DNA from: Alcanivoracaceae bacterium
Lineage (GTDB): Bacteria > Pseudomonadota > Gammaproteobacteria > Xanthomonadales > Marinicellaceae
Direction: 5' to 3'
Assembly: GCA_016763695.1 (NCBI GenBank)
Contig: JAESTH010000266.1
Coordinates: forward strand, 1 to 60,341
Length of the DNA: 60,341 nt
A program made the position numbers and the translations under genes. Below, piece by piece: positions 26,754 through 35,885 of the stretch (its first letter is position 1; each line of letters begins with the position of its first letter). Below the pieces are notes generated by a model. The model worked only from the letters and a program-made list of their open reading frames with translations, searched no databases and was not told where the DNA came from.

Positions 26754-27065
26754 AACTAATACTTGTAAGAAAAGGTTTGCAATTAATTGATATTGTTATA
26801 GTATGGTAGGTCGCTTAAAAAATAAAGACTTATCACTATAAAATAAGCAACATATTGTTTCAATATGAAGAAGATGTGACAACTTCTGAATGTTTATCGG
26901 AAAAACTTTGGCCTAGCCATGATCCACTACAAGTAATTAGACATGGTTCTACAATTAAGACACAATATAGCAGGCCATAGTTACCGTGATGTGCAAAAAC
27001 AAAACAGGTGGAAGATTATAAACAGGATCAACTAAATTAAAATAATCTTTTTGCTTATTAAATAT
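26754..27065. other. Intergenic region before ppnN, possible coding remnant
   Basis: A frame running about 26827-26980 is open for roughly 50 codons and reads EEDVTTSECLSEKLWPSHD and QVIRHGSTIKTQY before a stop, without an obvious start or known family. It may be a gene fragment; otherwise only AT-rich sequence is seen. Confidence 0.2.
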
Positions 27066-27120
27066 GAGGTTTTCATAGGGAAACCCTCACAACAATAGAA
27101 GTCTTCATAGGGAAGACTTC
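27066..27120 (+). promoter_or_regulatory. Two tandem hairpins with the same loop in the ppnN leader
   Basis: Hairpin 1 pairs GAGGTTTTC with GAAACCCTC (27066-27074 and 27080-27088); hairpin 2 pairs GAAGTCTTC with GAAGACTTC (27098-27106 and 27112-27120). Both present the loop ATAGG, are spaced 32 bases apart and end 10 bases before the AGGAG of ppnN. The AGGGA at each loop fits the ANGGA core of CsrA/RsmA sites, but other RNA-binding roles are possible. Confidence 0.5.
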
Positions 27121-27139
27121 ATAATAATTAGGAGATTAC

Positions 27140-28528
27140 ATGAACTGTAATAATGAAATAGAAGAAAAAACAATAGACAAATGTATCATAGCTGCCAGAG
27201 GTGGTATGACGCTTTTGTCACGAGATGAGGTCAATAAAATGATGGAAATGGGCAAGGGCTCAACTCATGCTTTATTTAGAAAATGTTGTTTAGCGGTATT
27301 GAATTGTGATGCTAAAGAGGATGATGCGATGGCGGTGTTATCTCGTTATCCAGATTTTGATGTTAAATTGTTGCCTAGGGAACGAGGTATCCATCTGGAG
27401 TTTATCAACGCGCCAGCTCAAGCTTTTGTAGATGGTAAGATGATTTCAGGTATAAGAGACTCAATATTTTCAGTACTCAGAGACATAATATTTCAAAGTA
27501 GCGAACATAATGATGGTAATTTTGATGAAACAACTACCTCAGGTATTACTAATATGGTATTTGAAATGCTGAGGCGGGGTGAAGTTCATCAATTTGGTAA
27601 AGAGCCTAATTTAGTAGTTTGTTGGGGTGGTCATTCGATAGGAAAGGAAGAATACCAGTATACTAAAAATGTAGGTTATCAATTGGGTTTAAGAGGAGCC
27701 GATATTTGTACGGGTTGTGGAACTGGTGCCATGAAAGGGCCGATGAAGGGTTCATCTGTCGGTCATGCAAAGCAGCGTATCTTTGATGGTAGATATATTG
27801 GTTTGACTGAGCCAGGCATCATTGCAGCAGAAGCACCTAATCCAATTGTTAATAAATTGGTCATTATGCCTGATATAGAAAAAAGACTGGAGGCATTTGT
27901 CCGTTTGGGGCATGGGATCATCGTTTTCCCTGGTGGTGTCGGCACAGCTGAAGAAATTTTATATTTAATTGGTTTGTTATCACATCCTGAGAATAAGGAA
28001 AACCCATACCCATTTATTATGACGGGTCCGAAAGCTGCTGAGGATTATTTTAGACAAATTGATGAGTTTATTCGATTTGCATTGGGTGATGAAGTAGCGC
28101 AAATGTATGAAATCATCATTGATGATCCAGAAAAAGTTGCAAGGCACATGATTGCAGGTTTGGAAAAGGTAAAAGAGTACAGAAGTAAGAATCAAATTAG
28201 TTATTATTTTGATTGGGAATTAAAGATTGAGGAGGGCTTCCAGTTTCCATTTATCCCTACTCATGAAAACATGTTAAACCTCAATTTGAATCGTGATCAA
28301 CCTGTTAATGAATTGGCAGCTGATCTACGCCGGGCATTTTCAGGAATTGTGGCAGGCAATGTAAAAGAATTTGGTCGTAAACAAATTGAAGAAAAGGGTG
28401 TTTATAAAATTTCTGGGGATAATGAATTAATGGCTAAATTAGATATATTATTACAGTCATTTGTGGAACAGAAAAGAATGAAGTTACCAGGAAGTGAATA
28501 TATGCCAGTTTTTGAAGTTTTAAAATAG
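27140..28528 (+). CDS. ppnN: Nucleotide 5'-monophosphate nucleosidase (LOG family, YgdH-like)
   Basis: A 462-residue protein matching E. coli PpnN (454 residues) across three parts: N-terminal DUF4478 region (about 1-140), central Rossmann-type LOG domain with IIVFPGGVGTAEEILYL (catalytic PGGxGTxxE) and GCGTGAMKGPMKG, and a C-terminal DUF3412 part (from about residue 335). It hydrolyses purine and pyrimidine nucleoside monophosphates to base and ribose-5-phosphate, is stimulated by (p)ppGpp in E. coli, and so links nucleotide salvage to the stringent response. AGGAG sits 5 bases before ATG. Followed by ppk2, another nucleotide/phosphate-stress gene, after a hairpin. Confidence 0.92.
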   Translation: MNCNNEIEEKTIDKCIIAARGGMTLLSRDEVNKMMEMGKGSTHALFRKCCLAVLNCDAKEDDAMAVLSRYPDFDVKLLPRERGIHLEFINAPAQAFVDGKMISGIRDSIFSVLRDIIFQSSEHNDGNFDETTTSGITNMVFEMLRRGEVHQFGKEPNLVVCWGGHSIGKEEYQYTKNVGYQLGLRGADICTGCGTGAMKGPMKGSSVGHAKQRIFDGRYIGLTEPGIIAAEAPNPIVNKLVIMPDIEKRLEAFVRLGHGIIVFPGGVGTAEEILYLIGLLSHPENKENPYPFIMTGPKAAEDYFRQIDEFIRFALGDEVAQMYEIIIDDPEKVARHMIAGLEKVKEYRSKNQISYYFDWELKIEEGFQFPFIPTHENMLNLNLNRDQPVNELAADLRRAFSGIVAGNVKEFGRKQIEEKGVYKISGDNELMAKLDILLQSFVEQKRMKLPGSEYMPVFEVLK

Positions 28529-28548
28529 CACCCAAATACTGATGAGGT

Positions 28549-28580
28549 TTTCGTTATGGTATATTCTGACCATAACGAAA
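28549..28580 (+). terminator. Strong 12-bp hairpin after ppnN
   Basis: TTTCGTTATGGT (28549-28560) pairs perfectly with ACCATAACGAAA (28569-28580) around an 8-base loop, 20 bases after the ppnN stop. The downstream T tract is weak (GTATCTT), so it may stabilise the transcript end more than terminate. Confidence 0.5.
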
Positions 28581-28737
28581 GTATCTTAATTAATGATAAT
28601 GGGCTCCTAGTACTTGTCAGTTTATAGTTAAATAATGAATCGGTGTTATACCATTCAATTAAATTTGATTTAGGTCAATAAAGTCACGTGGCTAATCAGT
28701 TATAATGGTAATTATTAACGAAATGTAAAGGGCGATT

Positions 28738-29703
28738 ATGAAAGATACCGTTGTAAAATCCAGTAAACAAAAAAAGGATAAACAAATTAAAATGAAGGAT
28801 ATTGTGTCCAAAAAACAGGCAAAGGAAGTACTGATGAGTCTGGTAGACTCAAATGTGGTTATGGCATCTAATAAAGTGATGAAGGGCAGTCAGCTGTTGA
28901 AGATAAGCCATTTGGCTGGCGATTATCCTTATGATAAGAAGATGTCGCTTTTTGATTATGAAAGTGAAAAGCATTTGTTACAAAGGGAGTTGTTGAAGGT
29001 GCAAAGCTGGGTAAAAGAAACTGGGCAACGAATAGTCTGTTTATTTGAGGGCAGGGATGCAGCAGGAAAAGGTGGAACCATAAAGCGTTACATGGAGCAT
29101 TTAAACCCTCGTGCTGCCAGAGTTGTTGCATTGGAAAAGCCGACAGATAGAGAGCGTGGAGAATGGTACTTTCAGAGATATATTCAACATCTACCAACAA
29201 CAGGTGAAATGCGTTTTTACGACAGATCCTGGTATAATCGTGGTGGTGTAGAAAAGGTGATGGGCTTTTGTACAGATAGAGAGTATCTAGAGTTTATGCG
29301 CCAGGCTCCAAATTTGGAACGTATGTTGGTTAATTCTGGCATTATTTTATTTAAATTCTGGTTTTCTGTAACTCAGCAGGAACAGTTACGTCGTTTTCAT
29401 TCTAGAAAATTTGATCCACTTAAGCAGTGGAAATTGTCACCCATTGATATTCAGTCACTGAGTAAATGGGGAGATTATACAGATGCCAAGCAATCTATGT
29501 TTTTTCATACTGATACGGGTGATGCACCATGGACAGTGGTAAAATCAGATGATAAGAAAAGAGCAAGAATTAATTGTATACGATATTTTTTATACAATCT
29601 TGATTATCCAAATAAAGATGAGTCATGTATATATGAGCCAGATACCAATATTGTGGGTTCTGTGAAAGCTCTATATAATAACAAGGCGGTAGATAGAGAC
29701 TAG
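28738..29703 (+). CDS. ppk2: Polyphosphate kinase 2
   Basis: A 321-residue one-domain PPK2. Walker A is LFEGRDAAGKGGTIKR (about residue 100), followed by LNPRAARVVAL, the Walker B-like FYDRSWYNRGGVEKVMGF (about 160) and the lid with QWKLSPIDIQSLSKW. These are class I-type features; such enzymes make GTP or ATP from polyphosphate and nucleoside diphosphate, or the reverse. The first 45 residues are Lys-rich and variable. The stop is one base before the start of a Lys/Ala-rich small gene, so the two are one operon. Confidence 0.92.
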   Translation: MKDTVVKSSKQKKDKQIKMKDIVSKKQAKEVLMSLVDSNVVMASNKVMKGSQLLKISHLAGDYPYDKKMSLFDYESEKHLLQRELLKVQSWVKETGQRIVCLFEGRDAAGKGGTIKRYMEHLNPRAARVVALEKPTDRERGEWYFQRYIQHLPTTGEMRFYDRSWYNRGGVEKVMGFCTDREYLEFMRQAPNLERMLVNSGIILFKFWFSVTQQEQLRRFHSRKFDPLKQWKLSPIDIQSLSKWGDYTDAKQSMFFHTDTGDAPWTVVKSDDKKRARINCIRYFLYNLDYPNKDESCIYEPDTNIVGSVKALYNNKAVDRD

Positions 29704-29704
29704 A

Positions 29705-30016
29705 ATGATGACTAATGATATTAAAAAAGCAGGACGAGAAGATTTGGAAAAGATTTTAATGAATGCGATAGAGCGTGCAGAAAAAGCGGCAAAAGCAGCT
29801 GAGAAGGCTGCCAAAAAAGCCAAGAAGGCGGCTAAAAAAGTAGAAAAGGCAAAATTTAAAATCCAGGCATCTAAAAAACGCATCATTGCCTTACAAAAGA
29901 CATCAGATGAAAAATCGGATGCATTGCGCGATGAAATTGTTGAAATAGCGACAAAGGCAGCTAAAAAAAATAAGGCATTAAAAAAGATTGCGAAGATGAA
30001 TAAAAAAAATAAGTAG
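29705..30016 (+). CDS. Lys/Ala-rich coiled-coil protein, ppk2 partner
   Basis: A 103-residue, strongly basic protein. Residues 20-60 are a run of A-E-K-A-A-K-K repeats (EKAAKKAKKAAKKVEKAKFK), predicted as one long amphipathic helix; the end is KALKKIAKMNKKNK. This resembles the histone H1-like tails of AlgP and phasin PhaF. It starts one base after the ppk2 stop, with the same order of genes suggesting a polyphosphate-binding or granule-associated role. That function is inference from charge and position. Confidence 0.65.
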   Translation: MMTNDIKKAGREDLEKILMNAIERAEKAAKAAEKAAKKAKKAAKKVEKAKFKIQASKKRIIALQKTSDEKSDALRDEIVEIATKAAKKNKALKKIAKMNKKNK

Positions 30017-30026
30017 TTGCCAAACC

Positions 30027-30062
30027 TGCATCTCCATCCCATCTGACCATAGTTATGAATAT
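30027..30062 (+). repeat. Dispersed 36-bp repeat, copy 2
   Basis: Bases 30027-30062 are identical over 36 bases to 37847-37882 (begins TGCATCTCCATCCC, ends GTTATGAATAT). It lies just after a gene end and just before a terminator. Confidence 0.85.
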
Positions 30063-30067
30063 ACCTC

Positions 30068-30097
30068 TAAAACCTACTCATTTGTGAGTGGGTTTTA
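30068..30097. terminator. Bidirectional terminator between convergent genes
   Basis: TAAAACCTACTCA (30068-30080) pairs with TGAGTGGGTTTTA (30085-30097), with one G-T pair and a 4-base loop. A and T runs at both ends make it usable for the ppk2 operon and for the opposing MASE1 gene. Confidence 0.75.
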
Positions 30098-30137
30098 TTA
30101 TGTTTGTTTTGATGCCGCCTCATTCATTAATGTATCT

Positions 30138-33100
30138 CTAAAATATTTTATTACCTGCTTTAGGTTTGGAAAAATAGTATCCTTGGAAATTCTTACAGCC
30201 AAGTTGCTTTAATATTTCAAATTGTTCTTTAGTTTCGATACCTTCGGCAATCAACTCAATGTTCATAGAATTAGTTAAACTAATAATCGTTTCTACGATG
30301 TGTATGGTGGCCTTATCAGATGATAATTCTTTTATAAACATTTTGTCGATTTTTAATTGATCGATTGGTAAATATTTTAAATAAGCCAGTGATGAATAAC
30401 CCGTACCAAAGTCGTCTAATGATATGCGTACACCGTATTGCTTGAGTTCGTTTAGTTTGTCGACTAAGGTGATTATATCCTCAATAACAACGGCTTCAGT
30501 TAGCTCAATAATGATTTGAGAGGCTTTAATGTTGTAGCTTTTAATAACACTTTTAATTTGGTCGGTAAATAGTCGCTGATGGAATTGTTTGGCACTGACA
30601 TTGACCGCTACTGATTTTATTGCATGTCCCTGATTTTGCCATCGCTCTAATTGTGCGCAAGCTTGGTCAAAAACCCAATAGCCTAGTTCGTGTGTTAATC
30701 CTATTTGTTCAATAGTATTAATAAGATCTTCAGTGTTTATTTTCAGTTCTTTTAACTTGTCCCAACGTAATAGGGCTTCAACAGATAAAACTTCATTGTT
30801 TTCATTAATTTGGGGTTGATAGTGAAGTTGAAATTCATTTTGTTCAAAGGCTTGTCGAATGGCTTTTTCTATTTTTAATCTTTCACTCACCAGTTTTATC
30901 ATTTTTGCTTGATAAATAGTTATGGTATTTTTGCCTTTTTCTTTTGAGGCATACATGGCAATATCAGCTTGATGAAGGATCTGGTCAGTCGTTGCAACTC
31001 CTGAGGGAAATAAAGAAATGCCAATACTTGGTGTAATGTGATGTTCGTAATCTCCTAATTGATAAGGTTCATTAAGCGCCTCTAAAATTAATTCAGATTT
31101 GACTAGGCTAGTTTCCAGAGTTGTTTCAATAGATGATTTGACTTTTTTAGTTAAAATAACAAACTCATCGCCACCTAGCCTTGCGCAAAAATCATGTTTT
31201 CTTGAAACTTTACGTATCCTTTGAGCCACCATTTTTAACAGTTCATCGCCCGCTTGATGACCAAGAGAATCATTTAAAATTTTAAACCTGTCTAAATCTA
31301 AATAGATGATGGTGCCATACATTTTCTTTTCGATAGCTAATTTATGGAAATATTCAAATTTAGAATAAAAATATTCTCTGTTTGGTAATTTTGTCAAATT
31401 ATCATAATAGGCCAATTGGTTGATTTTTTTCTCATGCAATTTTTTTTCTGTGATGTCAGTGATATTAGCCAAAGCAATATTATTATCCTGCTCAGGGAGT
31501 TTCACCAGACCTATGTTACAAATTATTTCTTGATGTTTATTGTTTAGCATTATCCATTCAAAATTAAAATACTTATTCTCTTCTAATTTCCTAAGTATTT
31601 TTCGTAGTCTTTTTTCACTGTTGCTACCATCTGGTTGATACGTAGGTGAAAAATGAGACAAGGTCATTTGTTCATGAATATTATTAGAGCCAAATAATGC
31701 GTTTGCTTTTTGGTTGAAGTCTTTAAGCGTGTTGTCATCAAGATTAATTATTATTAATGGGTCAGCGGCATGTTTAAATAACGTCCGGTATTTTTTTTCA
31801 CTGATACTGTGCCTTTTTTTTGCTTCCTGAGTTTCGGTGACGTCTATCATTAAACCAACCAGTTGGGTTTTATAGTTGTTATTCTCAATGATGTTGATAA
31901 CATCCTTAACCCAGGCAATTGAAGAGTCTGCTTTTATAAATCTATATTCAAGTTCAAACGGTGTTTTATCTTGCAATGATTTTTCGATTATTTCTACTAC
32001 ATTTATCTTGTCATCTTCATGTATATTATTGATCCAGAAATTTTCTTCACTTAACCAATTTTGTAACTTATGGCCGAATAGTTTTTCAACTTTTTTGCTG
32101 ATATATTCCATTGTATTATCATCAGTATTTTGACGCCATAATATAACTGGGTGTTGTTCGATCAACGTTTGATATTGTTTTTTTCTGGTCTTCAGATCTT
32201 TTGTCTGAATATCTAAATCCAGGGTTCTTTCTTTAACTTGGATGTCTGTTAATGTTGTTTTACCTGTAATTATTAATAACATAACACCAATCAGTCCTGC
32301 AAATAAAAAGCCTAATTTAGCAATAATATTATTTAAGCTAGGTTGATGCTCTCTAAAATAATCAACGGTTGGAAGCATTAAAAGTGACCAATTTTCATTA
32401 TTAAAGTTTAAAGTGGACTGTATGATGACTTCATCCTTTGGTAGTAAACCTGTGCGCTTTTGCAAGATAATTGCTTCACTATTGTTATTTAAATCAATCA
32501 AAACTTCAACTTGATCTAAATCATATTTGCTAAGTAAATCACCAAATAATTCTGAAATATTACCTATAATTATAAGCTTAATACTTTTATTGTTTAAGTC
32601 AAATATATTTATAAATTCACCTAACTCTTTCACGTAATGTGTAGAATGCAGCAGGTTTTGTTTCTCAGCAATTAACTTGTCAAAATCGAATGACTCCAAT
32701 ACTGCAAGTCGCGTGGGGACATGGTTCTTTTTTGCTAGTTTGATAAGAATATCTTCACCATGTTGGATGACAATGATTGCTTTGATGTTTTTGTTATTGT
32801 CGAGTAAGAAGTCAAGTTGTGTATCTATAGATGGAGAAAAATGTATAGGAAGGTTATTTGAAAAATCACCCATCCAGTTCATTTGTTGATTAATCTTGGT
32901 TGTTAATAGTTCACTTTTTATTTTTAAGTTAACGGATGTACGACCAATATCATTATGATATGTTTTGTTGTAAATAAATATGACTGAGAGAAAAGAAAAG
33001 ATGACGGGTAAACCCACTGTCAGGTATCTGGGGCGCCAGATTGATTTCGGCTGGCTGATGAAAATCATGGTAAAAGGAGCGAAGATGATAAACCCTAATA

Positions 33101-33584
33101 AATCTCCACTCCACCAGTCAAGAAAATTGAGTCGAAATGATGTGAGTTCAATAAGGTTTAATAAATATTTGATTAAACTATATAGAATCGTTGAAATAAA
33201 TGTTGATAATGTACCGATGATTAAGAAAAATTTAAGAATTGATTGATAAGAAATCAATGAATTTGGATAGCCGATAAAATACTTAATTAAAAATGCACCT
33301 AAATAACATCTGAAAATCCCTGCAAAAATGAAAGCATTGCTAGTAGCAAAATCTAGTAGGGAATAAGTTTCAAGTGGGTGTGGGTATAATAGTAAGCCTA
33401 TGCCCAATTCTGCAAAATATAGTGCAGGTATTACCTTGTACCCCCAAACCAGTGCCACAATTATGCCTATGCCTACAGCTGGCCAGACGGTAATTGCTTG
33501 AGTGGGCTCTTTCATCAATGATATTACTATAAAAGTAATAACAAAATAAAATGAAAAAGTAATTAAATTTTTTTTTAAGTACAT
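30138..33584 (-). CDS. MASE1-PAS-PAS-GGDEF-EAL cyclic-di-GMP signalling protein
   Basis: A 1148-residue sensor. Residues 1-200 form a MASE1-type membrane domain; a periplasmic CHASE-like region (about 205-415) is followed by another membrane helix (about 420-440), two PAS domains (about 470-590 and 600-715), a GGDEF domain (RLGGDEFVILTKK, near 820) and a C-terminal EAL domain. The EAL catalytic set is intact: SVEALLRWDK, IIELTEAVVIED, ISLDDFGTGYSSLAYL, IDQLKIDKMFI, AEGIETKEQ. Both synthesis and breakdown of cyclic-di-GMP are therefore possible; tandem proteins are often net phosphodiesterases. Monocistronic. Confidence 0.9.
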   Translation of the reverse strand: MYLKKNLITFSFYFVITFIVISLMKEPTQAITVWPAVGIGIIVALVWGYKVIPALYFAELGIGLLLYPHPLETYSLLDFATSNAFIFAGIFRCYLGAFLIKYFIGYPNSLISYQSILKFFLIIGTLSTFISTILYSLIKYLLNLIELTSFRLNFLDWWSGDLLGFIIFAPFTMIFISQPKSIWRPRYLTVGLPVIFSFLSVIFIYNKTYHNDIGRTSVNLKIKSELLTTKINQQMNWMGDFSNNLPIHFSPSIDTQLDFLLDNNKNIKAIIVIQHGEDILIKLAKKNHVPTRLAVLESFDFDKLIAEKQNLLHSTHYVKELGEFINIFDLNNKSIKLIIIGNISELFGDLLSKYDLDQVEVLIDLNNNSEAIILQKRTGLLPKDEVIIQSTLNFNNENWSLLMLPTVDYFREHQPSLNNIIAKLGFLFAGLIGVMLLIITGKTTLTDIQVKERTLDLDIQTKDLKTRKKQYQTLIEQHPVILWRQNTDDNTMEYISKKVEKLFGHKLQNWLSEENFWINNIHEDDKINVVEIIEKSLQDKTPFELEYRFIKADSSIAWVKDVINIIENNNYKTQLVGLMIDVTETQEAKKRHSISEKKYRTLFKHAADPLIIINLDDNTLKDFNQKANALFGSNNIHEQMTLSHFSPTYQPDGSNSEKRLRKILRKLEENKYFNFEWIMLNNKHQEIICNIGLVKLPEQDNNIALANITDITEKKLHEKKINQLAYYDNLTKLPNREYFYSKFEYFHKLAIEKKMYGTIIYLDLDRFKILNDSLGHQAGDELLKMVAQRIRKVSRKHDFCARLGGDEFVILTKKVKSSIETTLETSLVKSELILEALNEPYQLGDYEHHITPSIGISLFPSGVATTDQILHQADIAMYASKEKGKNTITIYQAKMIKLVSERLKIEKAIRQAFEQNEFQLHYQPQINENNEVLSVEALLRWDKLKELKINTEDLINTIEQIGLTHELGYWVFDQACAQLERWQNQGHAIKSVAVNVSAKQFHQRLFTDQIKSVIKSYNIKASQIIIELTEAVVIEDIITLVDKLNELKQYGVRISLDDFGTGYSSLAYLKYLPIDQLKIDKMFIKELSSDKATIHIVETIISLTNSMNIELIAEGIETKEQFEILKQLGCKNFQGYYFSKPKAGNKIF

Positions 33585-34006
33585 ATTTATTATTATTTAT
33601 ATAAAAGAGGTATATTCAAAAATATTTTTATATGAATATATCTCAAAATATTTAGATTAATGAGTATGAGAACAGTATCTACAATCATACTGCCATAGAT
33701 ATGGTAATCGGTAGGTTTATTCGATATTTTATGCAAAAAGCCAGTTGAGGGATTGGAAATAATTAAGAAATCTAATCGTAACGTATCCTTTTTCTATAGT
33801 TCCTTACACTTCATTAATGTCTAACTATGTCATAAGTGTAGAATAGGGTGTAAAAAGTTGTTAGCTTTTCCATAGAAATTACTCGAAACTAGCTTATCTG
33901 TCACTCTTAAAAATAACAGGGTTATCTCGAAATATTTAACTTAATACCATTTTCAAAATTTGTTGAATAAATATAAATAATTATGCATCAGAGGTGAGGT
34001 TGTATT
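33585..34006. other. AT-rich intergenic region with a 12-bp inverted repeat
   Basis: No gene seen in these 422 bases. Near the MASE1 start, GAGGTATATTCA (33607-33618) faces TGAATATATCTC (33633-33644). The left arm equals the outer end of the dispersed 36-bp repeat (compare 30052-30067 in reverse), so this may be a minimal derivative of that family, or an operator for the MASE1 gene. Confidence 0.4.
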
Positions 34007-34351
34007 TTATTTTACGTTTCTACCATTTTGAGTTGGAGAGCAATCTTTAAATTTACAATTATTATAGTGATCTCTACCTACAAATGAACCATCTGGGCAT
34101 TCTTTAACATCAGCTGTGCACATAACGGGCTCTTTTTTAATTAGCTTCTTTTGACAAGGGTCAAATTCACAATTGTTTTTTGGATTTCTTCCTACTGTGC
34201 GGCCATTAGGACATGTTTTTGCTTCTTTAGTGCAGGCTTTCAGTTCGACTACTTCTTTAAGAGTGTCCTGTTTTACAATTTCTTGAGATGTTTCTTTTTG
34301 TTGGCAGCCCACAACAAAAAGCATGATTATTACTGTGAATATATATTTCAT
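34007..34351 (-). CDS. Small lipoprotein with duplicated Cys-rich motif
   Basis: A 114-residue protein with lipobox FVVGCQQ (Cys 16). The mature part holds two copies of a motif: C-x5-CPNGRTVGRNPKNNCEFDPC (residues 38-66) and C-x5-CPDGSFVGRDHYNNCKFKDC (78-104), each with four Cys that could form disulfides or bind metal. The pattern is like short secreted eukaryote-style Cys repeats seen in marine bacteria. No function known. Adjacent to an acetyltransferase gene on the same strand, 16 bases downstream. Confidence 0.7.
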   Translation of the reverse strand: MKYIFTVIIMLFVVGCQQKETSQEIVKQDTLKEVVELKACTKEAKTCPNGRTVGRNPKNNCEFDPCQKKLIKKEPVMCTADVKECPDGSFVGRDHYNNCKFKDCSPTQNGRNVK

Positions 34352-34367
34352 ATTATATTGTCTCCTA

Positions 34368-34850
34368 TTATAGTTTTTTATGCCAAAATTCTGCTTTGCC
34401 CATGATCGGGTCTAACTGATAAATTTCAAAACCAAATTTTTTATAAGAATTAATGGCAATTACATTCTTTTCTAAAACTTCTAAAGTCAGTTTGCAACAC
34501 TCTCTTTCGAGGGCAATTTCTTCTACCATTTTCAGCATTTTTGTACTTAAGCCCATGCTTCTAAATTCGGTAGCAACGATGAGATCATGGATATTAATTA
34601 TTGGTTTGCAATTAAAAGTTGAAAACCCTTCAAAACAATTGAGTAAACCCGCGGGTTGTCCCTGAACATATGCCAAGATGCTGATGGCATCCTTGCGGTT
34701 AGATAGTTCGTAGACTAAATTTTGGGCAACGAAATCAGGCAAAGCTTGATTTCCTCCCATGGGGTCATTGGCATAACAGTCCAATAACTCAATTATGTGC
34801 CTACCGTGTTGTGTATTATTATAGTTTGCTTGTATTATTTTTATGGACAT
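34368..34850 (-). CDS. GNAT family N-acetyltransferase
   Basis: ATG 34850 is favoured; ATG 34862 would add four residues. About 160 residues with a GNAT fold: beta strands ISILAYVQGQPAGLLNCFEG, the motif A region IHDLIVATEFRSMGLSTKML (variant of RxxGxG/A, here RSMGLS), and the C-terminal block INSYKKFGFEIY. It transfers acetyl from acetyl-CoA to an unknown amine. It is separated from etfA by a terminator. Confidence 0.82.
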   Translation of the reverse strand: MSIKIIQANYNNTQHGRHIIELLDCYANDPMGGNQALPDFVAQNLVYELSNRKDAISILAYVQGQPAGLLNCFEGFSTFNCKPIINIHDLIVATEFRSMGLSTKMLKMVEEIALERECCKLTLEVLEKNVIAINSYKKFGFEIYQLDPIMGKAEFWHKKL

Positions 34851-34901
34851 ATTTTTCTCCAATAATCATCAATATCATAGCACTGTTTACTATGAATTTA
34901 T

Positions 34902-34929
34902 AAAAAGGGTTCTTGCAAAACCCTTTTTT
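34902..34929 (-). terminator. Terminator of etfBA
   Basis: AAAAAGGGTT (34902-34911) and AACCCTTTTTT (34919-34929) form a stem whose minus-strand reading ends in a T run, about 20 bases after the etfA stop. Confidence 0.75.
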
Positions 34930-34949
34930 ACAATCGATAATAAAAAAAG

Positions 34950-35885
34950 CTATAGTTTTTCCATTAATTCGGGGACTATTTTAAATAAATCTCCAACCAG
35001 GCCAATATCAGAAACTTCAAATATGGGTGCATCCGAATCTTTATTAATAGCAACAATTGTTCCAGCATCTTTAATGCCTGTCAAATGCTGAATTGCACCA
35101 CTGATACCGAAAGCCATATACAAATCAGGGGCAATGATTTTACCAGTTTGTCCCACTTGCATTTCATTTGGTACATAGCCTGCATCAACAGCTGCACGAG
35201 AGGCACCCGTTGCTGCGCCAATTTTATCAGCTAACTCGTAGATTATTTCAAAGTTTTCTTCGCTACCTACCCCACGGCCTCCCGATATGACTTTAGCTGC
35301 AGTTTGCAGGTCAGGGCGTTCTTGATTACCTGTTTGTAAAGATATAAATTTTGTGTCAGATTGAGGATTGTCAATATTGTGATTTTCAATTGTTGCTGAT
35401 CCAGATTGCATATCGGCGGTCTTAAATGAGGCCGTTCTAATCGTAGCAACAATTTTGTTGTGTGGTGAATTAACAGTAATTATTGCGTTACCTGCATAAA
35501 TTGGGCGCTTAAAAGTGTTAGCGTCTATCACTTGCATAACATCACTGATTTGATTTTGTCCCAGTAAAGCAGCAACACATGGCATAACGTCTTTACCAAA
35601 TGTTGTAGAAGGGCCAAAAATGTGACTATAGCCTTCAGCGAGTTCAGCAAACTTCCCAGTGATTCCTGCGGATAGTTTCCAGTTTTCGTTGCTTGTTTTA
35701 ATGGCATGAACCGTGTTTACATGGGCTAATTGTGCGGCTTTATTTGCAATTGAATCAATATCATCAGCAAAAATAATGACGTCAATCGAGTGATTCTCTA
35801 TTTGTTGTGCAGCGGTTATTGCTTTAGCCGTCCCCTGATTAATCTTATTGCCGTCATGCTGTGCAAGGATAAGAATTTTGCTCAT
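34950..35885 (-). CDS. etfA: Electron transfer flavoprotein alpha subunit
   Basis: A 311-residue FAD-binding subunit. The C-terminal FAD domain has VISGGRGVGSEENFEII, GAATGASRAAVDAGYVP, QVGQTGKIIAPDLYMAFG and GISGAIQHLTGIKDAGTIVA, all near-invariant in EtfA. It takes electrons from acyl-CoA dehydrogenases and passes them to ETF:quinone oxidoreductase, serving the fadIJ pathway encoded elsewhere in the window. Its ATG overlaps the etfB stop, so the subunits are coupled. Confidence 0.95.
   Translation of the reverse strand: MSKILILAQHDGNKINQGTAKAITAAQQIENHSIDVIIFADDIDSIANKAAQLAHVNTVHAIKTSNENWKLSAGITGKFAELAEGYSHIFGPSTTFGKDVMPCVAALLGQNQISDVMQVIDANTFKRPIYAGNAIITVNSPHNKIVATIRTASFKTADMQSGSATIENHNIDNPQSDTKFISLQTGNQERPDLQTAAKVISGGRGVGSEENFEIIYELADKIGAATGASRAAVDAGYVPNEMQVGQTGKIIAPDLYMAFGISGAIQHLTGIKDAGTIVAINKDSDAPIFEVSDIGLVGDLFKIVPELMEKL

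Noticed and set aside
27066-27120. CRISPR-like repeat pair
   Set aside because: Only two units with differing stems and a 9-base gap; a leader hairpin pair explains them better.
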